Of a stretch of 64,000 nucleotides of DNA, positions 1-11,107 are shown piece after piece. Every line of letters starts with the position of its first letter. Position 1 is the stretch's first letter. The position numbers and the translations under genes were made by a program. The notes beneath the pieces were generated by a model, which saw only the letters and a program-made list of their open reading frames with translations, was not told where the DNA came from and did not search any database. Source of the DNA: Micromussa lordhowensis (lineage: Eukaryota > Cnidaria > Anthozoa > Scleractinia > Lobophylliidae); the NCBI GenBank assembly GCA_964020085.1, contig OZ026607.1:12613782-12677781 (forward strand), read 5' to 3'.

Positions 1-185
1 AAAACCGCTGGATTTAGGTCTCCACTAGATTCGATTTCTGAGTCACGTAATACTCCTGGATCTAGTTTCAATATTCTCGTTCTTCAGCCTTTCTCTTGTC
101 CAACTCTTTTCCCAAATCAAATCCCAACAAAGACTAATCAAAGCCTGGCTCATCAGCGAACAGTAAAACGGCTTTTCAAACACCT

Positions 186-191
186 TTTATT
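186..191 (-). promoter_or_regulatory. Polyadenylation signal of gene A
   Basis: AATAAA on the minus strand, 135 bases past the stop codon at 326. The same signal in the same sequence context lies downstream of gene B (60,657-60,662) and gene C (10,936-10,941). Confidence 0.6.
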
Positions 192-325
192 GACTTACTA
201 CTTCTACAGTTTTGGCTTTTTGTAACTGATGAGATGCCATCAGCATTAAAACTGCAAACTTTACTAAACTACAATTGGAAGCCGTTTTCAATAGTCACGG
301 TAAAGACTTAGAATAGATTCTCTAT

Positions 326-789
326 TCATTTTCGGATGTTCTTTTGAATTCCGACACTAATATTCCCATAGTTGATTCCTGAACGATGAACGCCTTTGCC
401 TTTGTGCGGCCGCCGGTAGATGGACGGAATGTCCGGTTCTTGTATATATGGCACTGCGACGTAAACTTGATGTGTTTCTATATAAAAAAAAGGCATACAA
501 TACAATTGAAAAAATGTACGTATCTTTCTTTAATGAACGGTGTTTTTTTTTATTTGCCGCTTGTCAAAACAGACAAAAATATGTATGGGTTATTGAGCAA
601 GTGTGAGGTCAAGATGGCTGGATATTGGCCGAATTCTTTTTTTGCGTGTTCAAAAACTCGCAAAAAAAGAACGAGGCCAATATCAAGCCATCTTGACCGA
701 ACAAACTTGGTCAATAAAGGATTTATTATATGGCTTTTGGGGAAATTTTTCTTGCGGGACAAGGCAGGTAGTCCCGAGCGGGCAAGATG

Positions 790-820
<31 letters not shown>

Positions 821-1477
821 CAGCGCAGGATTTGATTCATCTTGCCCGCTTGTGGAGCTAGCCATATAATAATAAATGTTATTCTTGACTGAGCCGAAAT
901 AAAAACAAAAATATAACTAATGGATTTAGAATAAATAAGAATATTTTTGCAATGATAGCCTCAGCAACGAACGTAAATACGTAACGTAAATACTGCCAGT
1001 CCATACAAGGTACCCAGCACCCACCCAATATCAACCAATCATCGGAATGCTAAGCAATAAACGGCGAAAAACAACCGCGGCCATTCCAAAACAGGTCGAT
1101 GCTCTTTTTCTTCGGGTAGCGCAAGTTTTTACATTCACTGATTTTTAGAAAGCTCATACTCAGTATCGAGCCCAAGAACATTCCATGATCTTATCCAATC
1201 CACGAAAAACAAAATACGTCATTCATTATGGTATTGAATCGTGCCTTCTAAAACGAGGTAAATAACATAAGAAACCGGTTTATAGACTAACCAAGATCTT
1301 CGTTTTTGTCTTGATCTTCATCCTGTCGAAGAAAAAAATTTAATATATATCAGAAACAATTTCAAACAATGTATCGGGCGCGCGATACGGTGGTAACTTG
1401 CTCACCTGAACTTGGTTGTCAAGAGGGTATGACGCCACCAAGCCCCAAGTTATTATGAAGAAAACAAAGCACTTCAT
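326..1477 (-). CDS. Gene A: small secreted peptide precursor, three coding exons
   Basis: Exons (minus strand): 1477-1406, 1322-1292, 477-326, each bounded by AG/GT with phases 0 and 1. They join without a stop into 84 residues. Exon 1 (24 aa) begins MKCFVFFIITW and is a clear signal peptide ending near VASYPLD. Exon 2 gives an acidic spacer, DEDQDKNEDL. Exon 3 gives about 50 residues, Pro-rich first (PYIQEPDIPSIYRRP) and then basic (HKGKGVHRSG, ending QKNIRK). Signal peptide, acidic pro-region and cationic C-terminus is a layout seen in antimicrobial or neuropeptide precursors, but I recognise no named family. The motif GINYGNISVGIQ in exon 3 resembles GTNLGNVGLGSQ in the gene C cassettes. 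A polyadenylation signal lies at 186-191. A 5' non-coding exon is inferred near 4830. ATG 1477 is chosen because it starts the hydrophobic segment and the AG acceptor lies just upstream. Confidence 0.75.
607..872. repeat. Two adjacent foldback elements in the last intron of gene A
   Basis: 607-698 is an inverted repeat with arms of about 40 bases (GGTCAAGATGGCTGGATATT and its complement). 724-872 has outer arms TTATTATATGGCT and AGCCATATAATAA enclosing a 38-bp palindrome at 773-810 (CCCGAGCGGGCAAGATGG and complement). No coding capacity; these look like MITEs. Both are also present in the gene B copy. Confidence 0.7.
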
Positions 1478-4400
1478 ATCCCTTGAAAGAAAAATAAGTA
1501 AAATCAGTAGATTGCGTAAATGAAGTTGCGTTAATCTGAGTAGGCGACTGAGGCATGTTCAAGCAGTAGTGCAATCTTTGCTGGCGTCACTGTTTACATG
1601 TGTCCTCATTAGCATACCACTTTTCTCAGCGAAGGCATCATCTTAGGAGGTATTGATATCAGACATTTAAAGAACATGTGGAACTTTTTAACTGGTGAAA
1701 TTCTTGGCTCCTTGGGTACAATATTCAAGGAGAAATTAGAGCCCGTACATTCTTTGTTACATTTTGAATATTTAAACCAGCGTCGCACAAAAACTATTCG
1801 ATATATAGGGCTCAAATTCCTTGGCACAGTTAATACTGCAATGCCCTTTCAATATTTAGCAATTATTCCATGAGCACGCGTTGGATATAAGATGGTAAAT
1901 AGCCAACGAGGCACGTAGGGCCGAGTTGGCTATAACCAATCTCATATCCAACAAGCGCGAATGGAATTATTGTTTTATTAAATTCTCAACCTTCGCTTTT
2001 GCTAAATTTTATCAAAGTCTAAGAAACGACCCGAAAGTGATGTGACTTCCGGGCGCAAAAACGAAATGCTGAAAATTTTATGCTGAGCGACATTTACCGC
2101 ATACATTCCCATATAAGGTCAAACGCAGGTATAATGGCTGGTAAACGAGATCTAGTGAACCAATCAGAAAGCTATAATTGCGTTATCCGAGGTTGAGAAT
2201 TTAATAGTTATAATTAGTATTTTGTAACTTGATCAGAATCTGAGTCTCTTGTGCTAATGAGGCAAATATTGTAAAAGAAGGTTTCCTGATTTACTGCTGT
2301 CACTGTGCCATACTTAAGCGCGTGGAAATAAAGCCAATTGTTCCTTTATTTTAAGTGTGTTAAATTCTCTGTCACCTTATATCCCAGAATACTGCGTGGC
2401 CTCTCGTCATCCTCCCGTCTGAGATTTAGAGAGATGCTTGCGACGAGACTGTTTAGTTATATTGTTTAAATAGCGCGTTTGCTACAATTCTTGGAGGGTC
2501 CTGTCTTGGCGCTATAAACCAATGCCGGGTGGTCTTCCAAGGGCACTTAAGACACTAGAGGAATGACACAGTCAGCCATTTCAGGTGGTGAACGCGTGTG
2601 TTAAGTCCTTTCCCAGGGACCTACTCTACTAGAGAACGACGAAGACAGCTTCCTTCGCTACGCTGATATAGCTCATGTTGTCGTCAATGATACCTTTGAG
2701 TAGATGAACCTAGCAAGAGTCGTTGGACAGCTACCCAAATAGATGCAAGTCAAATTCGCTGAGCATTTGAAACTTTGCAAACGTTGTAGACTTCCTTAAT
2801 TCAAGAGCGATTCTATATACTGAGTCATCCCTTCTTCGGAAATCACCCTGCAAATGTCTACCTACGCTACGACAGCAGAAAAAAAATAACAGAATCCCAC
2901 CCGATGTGCCCTCGACCGCACACACTAAACGCAGTGAAGTATTCTAATCCAAATCTCCCAAGGAGAAAAATGACTTTGTTGAGCAAAGGGTTATTTGCTT
3001 CAGTGGTATTGATTTAACTTAAGGAACTACAAGTCTTCGGTTAGTGCAAGGTGCATTCAAGGTTTTGAAAAGTCACATCACACATGGTTGAACTTTGTTA
3101 AAGCCAGGCATAGGTAAACTAGCTCAACACAAAAACCGTTGTCATCCAGGACTTGTTACCTGATCAAAGTACATAAACTGCTTCCACGCGCTCGACTACA
3201 GCTGCAGTTAACTCTTGTTTTAAAAGTACTGCTCCGAGTTATGCCAGTAACAAAGGTGATCAGCAACAGTGACAATGAACTTTAGGACTACGATTGGTCG
3301 GGATTCAGATTTTGAAATAACTATGATGACCCATCTCTTGTGAGGTTATTGAATATGAAAGGATTTCAAAATAACTCTTACTCACGGCAGTGAACAACAC
3401 TGATGTACAAGAAGAGGGTTTGGGAGTTGACCTTAAGAGTGGAAGGAGGAAAAAGTTCTAATACCCTCTTGATGTGAAAAAGGGTAAACGTAGCTAATGG
3501 ACCACTTGCTATCAATGCATGCATTGGCTGGAGTATACTTGATGGTCGCCCAAACGTAAAGTCCTTTGCTCGAATACAAGACTCATCGACGGGCAAGATG
3601 TTTACTTAGCAAGCAACTTGAGGAACTCTGGAACACTGAGTCCTATGGCACCACTCATGAGAGTTTTAGGCGCAAAAAATATTTTGATCTCATGACGTCT
3701 ATAATCTATGATCCGCCACCATTGATTTTACACTTTTCTCGGGAAGTCAACGTAAATGGTAGAAAATGAATTCCGAATGAAAATAAAATGTATTGAAGGT
3801 AATAATTATATTCTGCAATTCTCTTCACCACAAAAATCGAACACTTCCATCAGCAAGGTGACATTTGGCTTGACAGGCGTATCAATAGATGGTTGCTATG
3901 GCAATATCAGACACATACAGGGACAGCTGACACATTAAATTCCTAAGAGGGGTGTATAAACAGTCACCGAACATACATCTTGTTTTCGAAATTGCGAAAA
4001 CAAACTCTCGTTCCCCATCTGCATCCGTCCGTCAATCATCGGAAACAAAATAAATGTTTCTTGATGACTGTCATAAGCTGGTGCAACCATTAAAGCAAAC
4101 TTGTATTTAGAGATGAAGCCACATCTCGACACAACAGCCCTAGCTGATTTTATGGGTTTTATGTGGGTCCTCTCTCTATCCAGGTTGAATTGGAATTTGA
4201 AAATGTTGGATTTTCCGGAGAGAAGAAAACTGGACTACCCATAGAAAAATCTTCAGAGAAAGAAGAGAACCAATAACGAACTCTTCTCAATGACACCAGT
4301 ACAGATTCGAAGCCAGACCACGTTGGTGGGTGGCGAGTACTCTTTCATTACAACATTCCTGTTGCCCTGCATTGAACCCCCTTTTCTAACTAACTGTTCT

Positions 4401-4829
4401 TTTGAGAACTCGCCTTGGCAATTTGTGTGAAAAAGTCATTGTTAACGGGGAACGTTCGTTTAATGCGCTTTGTAACAAGCCGTTATTAAATATATAGGCG
4501 GCGTTATCACCATGGGAGTTCCTGGCCCATCCTCTCTCGTTCTCTCGCACGCCGAAACGAATTCAAGCAACAATGGTGGGCGAAATGCTACGTCATGTTG
4601 GACATCCTAAACTAAATTACGGCATTGAGTTAAACAATTTGTTTACAAGTAAAAGATTTGATTTCCATTCTGCCATGTAAAATTGTTTTACGTGGGTTTA
4701 CTGTTTCGCGAAACCAAAAGATACGATTAAAAAACGATTTCTTCCAATTATCGAGAATTGGTGCACGGAATTACAGACAGAAATTATGATAACACCTAGC
4801 TTCTAACGGATTAAAAGAACTAAACTTAC
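1478..4829. other. Inferred 5' intron of gene A, no coding gene seen
   Basis: The acceptor directly before the signal-peptide ATG (TTTCTTTCAAG, then GGATATG) implies an upstream exon. The nearest paralogue-supported donor is at 4829. The stretch between has only short open frames with no recognisable domain, and most of it (to 3451) is duplicated at the right end of the window. Confidence 0.4.
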
Positions 4830-5060
4830 TGCACTGGAGTCGTATCGTTGAATATCTTCCGTGATAAGCCAAACCTTCTTACCAGCCTCTATGGCAAACT
4901 GAATGTTATCTGTGGCCATGCCTCTATTTAAAAGTCCTATGAATCCGCCACTGAATATCAAATTGACACCTGTATATTGGAGAAAAGTATAAGTGAAGGT
5001 TAGTTTACAACTGCATGGACTTGCTTGCATCTGTACAGCTTGGAAACAACGCATGCCCAA
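4830..5060 (-). other. Candidate 5' non-coding exon of gene A
   Basis: A strong donor (GCA then GTAAGTTT) ends a segment that is similar to 23,463 and upstream, which stands in the same position relative to gene C (about 2.9 kb from its signal-peptide exon; about 3.35 kb here). Shared bases include AAGAAGGTT and GACTCCAG before the donor. A short frame is open here (ending DSSA), but the paralogous segment has a stop in that frame, so a 5' UTR exon is the simpler reading. The 5' limit is a guess. Confidence 0.35.
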
Positions 5061-6215
5061 CTGCATTTGTCAATATTTACCAGTCAATGAAACACTTTCG
5101 CCCAGCGAGAAAAACTTGAAATTCGTTCTAAGAATAGACATTTTGATAAACGTAAGATCAATCAGAAAGTCTTCCGACTAAGAAACGTTCTTAAATTCCC
5201 AAAGTCAAGTCGTTTGGTGATAATAACCACTTTTCAGCTAACAACAGATTGATTGAAATAAGAACTGGCATGAACTAATTGATCTTTGGAAACCGTCACT
5301 GTCCGTGCAATAGTGACAATGCACTTCGTTTCAAAAGTAACAAAACGTCTTCCAACAAGGAATTTAATTAGTTTTATTTGCATATTCTGAGGTACAAACG
5401 ATACCGTTTGACACTAAACTGTTTGCGGGAGTATATACTTTGCGAATCGACGATTTTTTGTTTGTATTTTACTGGAACTAATTTTTGCGATTGTAATAGA
5501 CTGGTTTTTCTTAGGGGTATCAATTTGTGCGGCTTTCGAGAGGTCGCGTTTAACTGAAAATGAAACATTTTCGCGTTGTTTAATTACGCTGCATGAAATT
5601 GACAAGTGAAACAACATGTAAAAATGTAAAACACAGTAACCCAGGTATCAGTGTCAGTGCATCACAATTCCATCTTGCTTTTGTGTGGCTGATGGTAGCA
5701 GCAAGATTTTACTTGTCATACTTCTATGTATAATTTCGCCAGTGGAGAAAATGTTTGCCGAGATATTTTTTGCGGGAATTTATTTTGTAGGAACTTTTTT
5801 TTGCGGATCGGGGAAAAACCGCAAAATCTCAAAAATTACAACCCGCAAAAATTGAGTGCCACACGGTATACAATAGAGATGTCATGTCATTTAGACATTG
5901 CTTGCTACGTACAAGCAACAATAAGAAATCACTATGTAACGAGCCAACTAATACTGAATCGTCCTTCGTCCTTGATTAAAACTGGCAAGAAATTGGTCTA
6001 GATCTTAGAACAGTTACTTTTTAAACAATTGTCGCCATAAACAGCTGGAAGTAACCATTTCGAGGGTATCGACAGATCTACCAAGGAATTTAATTAAACT
6101 TGTATTTACAGATACTGAGGTTAAAGAGACATAAAACTGAGTTGTAGTCTTGCTTGTCTAGTACTTAGTCATAACAACAGTGTTACGAGTATGTAACTAT
6201 TAGCCATCACTATTG
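5061..6215. other. Non-coding region paralogous to the gene C upstream region
   Basis: Parts of 5,170-5,400 and 6,060-6,220 (the AAGGAATTTAATTA stretch, the CTATTGGTTACC stretch) resemble 24,130-24,330. This suggests the upstream flanks of genes A and C were duplicated with the genes. No gene seen. Confidence 0.4.
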
Positions 6216-6225
6216 GTTACCGAAA

Positions 6226-7651
6226 TTGATAATTCGAATAAAACCTGATGCTAAGAGCAAGTTATCTCACCGAAAGGCTACGTTTACGAGGCATATTGAG
6301 GTCGCTGAGAATCTTCTGAAGTCGCGTGGAAGCCGAAGGAAACTACGCAAGCTAGCCGCAAAAATCGAAGAAGCTTTTAAAGAACTCGAGCGCCCCAGCG
6401 AAGAATACGAATAATTTTTGGAACTTGAAGGATTGCAAGAGCACCTCACGCTAACTGAAGACGCCATCAAAAGGGCAAATTTGTGTATCGAAAGCATTGA
6501 AATTTCGATAAACGAAAGAGAAAGCGAACTGTCTTCAGAGGCTGATAGTGAGTATGCGCCCTCGCTCCGATTTGAGTCAGTCAGCGGTCATCGTTCACCC
6601 TCGCGCACCAGTGAAAGTGAGAGGCGTGCATGTGTGATGGATCTACAAGTCGAAGAAGCAAAGAGAGAACCATAACGCCGACTGGAAGAGGAGCGCAAGC
6701 GAGCCGAAAATCTCGAACAGGAAAGGCAAGGACAAGAACACCGGCGCATAAAGGAGAACTCGTATACGAAGCCGAAAAATTGCGATTAGAAGCTCAGCTT
6801 GACATCCCTAATGAAGGTAAAGGGGATCCACAAGATATTGAGAGCCGTTTGCGAGATTTTGGAGATGCCGAAGATGAAACTGTTTACTGTGACATTAAAC
6901 CCAAAATATCGGAAAATGTAGAAGACCCTTTACCTCGGCAAAAGGTGAAGCTGCCGTCCCCGATTAAGTCGTCCGCATTGTGCAAGAAGACTCCCCAAAT
7001 CGATCAAGCTTATTGTGACGCGGAGGAACGCCTCCATGTTTCGTGGATCAAAGAGCTCTCGGCTAAGCAGAGTAGGACAAAGGGAGAAACAAACTTACAG
7101 TCGATACCAGCGTTCTCAAAATCGATACCGCGTTAGTTACGTTGCTTTTCAGGGGATCCTCTTGAGTGGCCTCCGTTCAAATCACTGTTTAAATGTTTAG
7201 TACATGACCAACTCCTCACCGATACACAGAGAATGACTTGGTCGGAAATGCGAAGAAAGCTATTGGAGGGATGCTAAATCGTGGCCATATCTGGAAGGCA
7301 GCACTGAAAGAACTTGAAGAACAATTATTTGCAAACGAGAAACTTGTTGCTGGAACCTTCATGAAGACTGTACTTGATCACCCAATTGTTGCCGAGGGAG
7401 GCGTAACACAGCTTCGTTCATTCTACAACACGCTACACAATGCAGTTGCCACGATGAAGAGTTTGGGATACTCTTTTGATTTAGCATCTTCGACTAACAC
7501 GCGCGATGCGATACAAAAACTAGCTGACCCGTTAAAGGAAAGGTGGGGAGAAAGTAAGATTGAGATACATCCCACCATTCCCACATTAGTTGAATTTGAT
7601 GAATGGCTCCGTGCGAGACTACGTGCCAAAACCCTTACCAAGCCTCGGTAA
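6226..7651 (+). pseudogene. BEL/Pao retroelement gag remnant
   Basis: Open pieces 6226-6414, 6418-6675, 6630-7136 and 7238-7651 read as the gag-side polyprotein typical of BEL/Pao elements: an N-terminal helical charged region (KATFTRHIEV, RGSRRKLRKL), a Glu/Arg-rich linker and a C-terminal part with NRGHIWKAALKELEEQ and WLRARLRAKT. The frame is broken by a TAA at 6412-6414 and by frame changes near 6,650 and between 7,136 and 7,238. No left LTR was found before it. Confidence 0.65.
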
Positions 7652-8029
7652 GAAGACCGCTATAGAAGACCGCTGAGAAAGGGAGATCAAGGCATCGACA
7701 ACCGTCAAGAGCAGCTTCACAGATGCTCAACCCTAGCTACAGGTGCCATGACAGGGAATCAGTGCTTGCCCACAGCCAACACCTGTCTGATACGCAACAA
7801 GAAACACAGACAAATTTATAGTGAATGTGACGTGGAATTTTTTTGTGGAAGGCTGTAAAATACCACCACCCGCTAATCCATGGCGCGGAACCGGTTTTCG
7901 TTGCTCCGCCACCTTTGAACAGCGCGCCACCCGTCTCTACTTTGAACGCCGCAGCACCCGTCTTCGTCGGAGCTTCGTCTGCGAACTTCGCCCCCTCTGC
8001 TGTTCTCCTGTAAATCGTACCCATAGCAG

Positions 8030-8345
8030 TTGCAACCTCCAGTGGGGTTAAAGCTGGACTCTGGCAGCCAAACTTCATTATCTTGGAAAACTTTGCTGAC
8101 GCTAATGGTCTGGTTGGTAAGGATAGCCCTTTACAACTTGGCACTATTAATTCGTCTGGTGAACCAGTACGTTCGAGAAAAGTGTCATTCCACGTTTATG
8201 CCGTTGAAGGACTAGAAACAGGTGTCCAGATAGCCGTAGAAGAAGCCTGGACAATACCGCAGTTGAACCTGCAGGGAGCAAGGGAGCAAACGTATTGGAG
8301 GCAAAAAGGTTCAAAAGATTTCGTCAAGTTGTCCGTCATGCCGTA
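8030..8345 (+). pseudogene. BEL/Pao protease-region remnant
   Basis: Two overlapping frames share the protease-like region: one has LKLDSGSQTSLSW, a retropepsin-like D-S-G, and the next has NSSGEPVRSRKVSFHVYAVE and EEAWTIPQLNLQGA, typical of the protease domain of BEL/Pao polyproteins. The frame changes within it. Reverse transcriptase and RNase H, expected next, are absent, so a large internal deletion lies near 8,290-8,350. Confidence 0.6.
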
Positions 8346-9266
8346 GACTACGAGCGAAACCCAAACCGCCTGTCATGGTTGATCTGCTTGATTCGAGACT
8401 ACCAGCTATCAGCCAGATATGAGCAGCCTCCCAAATACCGAAGTTGATTACTTTGGCCCAATACTTGTGCGCCATGGAAGAAAAACAGAAAAGCGTTACG
8501 GTGTGCTTTTTACGTGCTTGACTACGCGGGCGGTACACTTAACATAGCTCACCCGTTGGACACTGATTCTTGCTTGATGGCCAGACGTGGACGGCCAGCC
8601 AATATTTGATCGGATAACGGCACTAACTTTGTCGGGGCCGAAAAAGAACTCCGAGAAGCCCTCAAGTGCCTAGACAGTGATTGAATTGTTAATTAGTTGT
8701 CCGACGAAAGAGTGCAATGACACGTCAACCTACCGTCTTTACCGCACTTTGGAGGTGCGTGGGAACTTTTCGTTCAGTGTGCTAAAAGAGTGCTTAAAGC
8801 AGTTGTGGGAAAGTAGTGCGGAGTCAATGATGAAACGTTGCTTACATTTATCGCTGAAGTGGAGTCATTAATGAATGGTCGCCCTCTAACTCATGTCAGC
8901 ACTGATTATCGCGACAAAGAGGCCTCAACGCCGGATCACTTTCTGCCCCGACAAAGAAGCCCTAATTTCCCGCCAAATGTCGTCAACGACAAGGACTTGT
9001 GCAGCCGAAAGGGCTGGAAGCACGCACAAGTTATGACCCAGCACTTCTGGAAACGTTGGCTCCGGGAATACCTACCAGCGTTAACGGAAAGCCGGAAGTG
9101 GAGAAAGGAAGCTCGTAATGTTTGTGAAGGAGATCTTATACTTGTCGTCGACGAGGATTCCCCTCGTGGGCGTTGGCCGTTAGGGCGTGTACTGAGAGCG
9201 CTCCTTGGGGACGACGGGAGAGTCAGAGCAGCCGACGTTCGTACTAAGAGTGGTACCTATCGTTAA
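8346..9266 (+). pseudogene. BEL/Pao integrase remnant with C-terminal domain
   Basis: Decayed integrase core in shifting frames from about 8,346 to 8,690 (fragments such as RRGRPANI and NGTNFVGAEKELREAL), with several stops and frameshifts. It is followed by an open piece at 8838-9266: integrase end (AEVESLMNGRPLTHVS), then the domain that usually follows BEL/Pao integrases (QHFWKRWLREYLPALTE; GDLILVVDE). The element cannot be functional. Confidence 0.7.
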
Positions 9267-9274
9267 ACTGTGTT

Positions 9275-9515
9275 TACTTGAGAGTGCGAATTAGTGTTCG
9301 GCGCCTCGCCCCGCCGTCGAACACGAGGGGGAGGAGTTCGCGCCAAAACTCGGGCACGTGACACGTTGCGTTACACGAGATCGATATTGACCTTTGTATC
9401 ATTTTTGAGCGGTTGTGTCGTATTACGTTGTTGTCGTTTTGTTGAGAATAAATCCTCCCGAAAAGTTTGCCGTTTTGTCGTCTTGAAACTACGTGAAATC
9501 GTCCTGAATAAATGA
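9275..9515 (+). repeat. Candidate 3' LTR of the BEL/Pao remnant
   Basis: GC-rich stretch directly after the integrase stop, with two AATAAA-type signals (GAGAATAAATCC near 9,447 and CCTGAATAAATG near 9,503). Called by position only; no matching 5' LTR was found, so the limits are approximate. Confidence 0.35.
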
Positions 9516-9519
9516 TGTG

Positions 9520-10930
9520 CTATAATGTCTACATCTCATTGTTTGTACGGCAAACTGAAAGATTTGGAGGAAAATCGACATTGTCAAAAACAACACTTTC
9601 TTTCGGATTTTGTGAAATTAATACATGCTTCAATGCATGTTTCAGTTAACGCCGTTTCCAAGCAGCTAGGAGCCTACACTTCACACCTTGCCAACCATTT
9701 GCACTCCTGTTCACTTTTCAATTGCAAATCGAAATTCCAGCGTTTCTTGTACTTCACACCAGCACTTACTTTCACATTGAAACTCCTATTTTTATTTATT
9801 ATACATACTGCGATTTACCACATGAAAAGGTGCGAAATAAATTTTCATATTCACAAGCTGATCCAAGCAGCCCAAAGCCAATTAAATAACGCGTATCGTA
9901 TTTTCACGTGTGGAGAAGACGATACGTCCAATCAGGAGCCGTGTATCATGATTTTTGATGTGTGAACAAGGCAGGTTTCAGTTCAGGTTTCACTGGCAGC
10001 ATTTCGCTTTTGAACCTTGAAACTTATACAAAGCCGTTCTCGGGACTGTTTATAAAGTTGAATTAATTACTCGGGCTTCCGCAGGAAAGCCCGAGTCAAA
10101 AAATGCAAGCCGTTGTTCGTTGCCAAAAAGGGGGGGGGGGGGGGGGGTGGGTCATGGTCCCAGGCGTTCCATGCCTACAGAGTGGAAACTGGGGATGATA
10201 GCGGGGCAGCTTTACGTTATCATGTACGCGCTCTTCGTGAACAATATAATTTACAAATTGCTGTGTTTTGGGAAGAAATTCTTGGTCCATCTCACACACA
10301 AAGATGTCGATCGTTTTCGGAACGGGTCGGTCCAGAAATTATATTGCTTGGAAACCTGACAAATAAGCAAAGTTCAGGCTGGTTCTCATGAGATACAAAT
10401 GAGCCATGCACGAGTTCAAACTACGACAACACTGTTAAAAACCTGACTTCTGACTCAAAAACTAACTATGATGCTGAGACGAACACCTGGGATGTTGAAA
10501 AAATCAAGAATCGTCGAAAACATAACTTAAAAGATAAAGCAAACAACATGCAATTGGATAAAGAGGATACTCAACGAGTCATATTGAATAGTAAATGTTT
10601 AACTGTTGTGTTAGAATATCTTGACATTCTCTTCAAGATACGAGGTGTACCCATCCGGCAGTACAAGTTTTTAGAGGCCGGGGAATGTATGTTCAGAGGC
10701 GAGGATCGGAGATATTGTTATGGAAATTTTAAGGCACGTGAACGAAACTGCTAGCTAGCTTCAGCTCTCCATTAGATTTGGTTGCTGACTGAGTCACGTA
10801 ATACTCTTGGATCCAGTGTCACCATTTTCAGAACATTTTTCTCGTTCAACCAAACCCAAAATGCAAAAAAATCCCAGCAAACGCCAATGAATGTGTGGCT
10901 GATCAGTAAACAGTAAGACTGCTTTTCAAA
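9520..10930. other. Intergenic, no supported gene
   Basis: A 146-codon open frame at 9525-9965 has no recognisable domain. A short hairpin (ACTCGGGCTT and complement) lies at 10,070-10,097 and an uninterrupted G tract at about 10,130-10,147. From about 10,640 the sequence resembles 60,400-60,640, the 3' flank of gene B, so this is the downstream flank of gene C. Confidence 0.5.
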
Positions 10931-10935
10931 CACCT

Positions 10936-10941
10936 TTATTT
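10936..10941 (-). promoter_or_regulatory. Polyadenylation signal of gene C
   Basis: AATAAA on the minus strand, about 170 bases past the stop at 11,108, in the sequence context shared with genes A and B. Confidence 0.6.
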
Positions 10942-11107
10942 TCTTCCTACTTCTACAATTATTACTTCCCGTAAGTGATGAGATGCCATCAACTCTAAAA
11001 CCGCATTAAAACATTACTAAACGCTTTTCAGACTCAAGATGACTGAGGCCAGGAGAGAAACCTTCATTCATTTTCTGCTGTTCAATTGATGTCCCCGAGT
11101 TGGTTCC

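Larger units (their letters stand above)
1..3451. repeat. Left copy of a 3.45-kb direct segmental duplication
   Basis: Position 1 aligns with 60,472, and the similarity runs colinearly to the last bases before the gap at 63,919. It covers all coding exons and the 3' end of gene A (gene B in the other copy), the foldback elements in its last intron, and the upstream non-coding sequence. The copies differ by scattered substitutions and small indels, for example in the exon at 326-477. I did not compute identity. The left copy is cut by the window start, so its full length is unknown. Confidence 0.9.

Noticed and set aside
386..869. Overlapping frames on both strands (also at 60,960-61,338)
   Set aside because: They run through foldback elements, which give mirrored frames on both strands.
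5960..6225. 5' LTR of the BEL/Pao remnant
   Set aside because: No sequence here matches the candidate 3' LTR at 9,275-9,515.
9525..9965. 146-codon open frame
   Set aside because: No domain, no splice or composition support; AT-rich chance frame.
10113..10391. Frames starting with poly-Gly
   Set aside because: Created by the G tract at 10,130-10,147.
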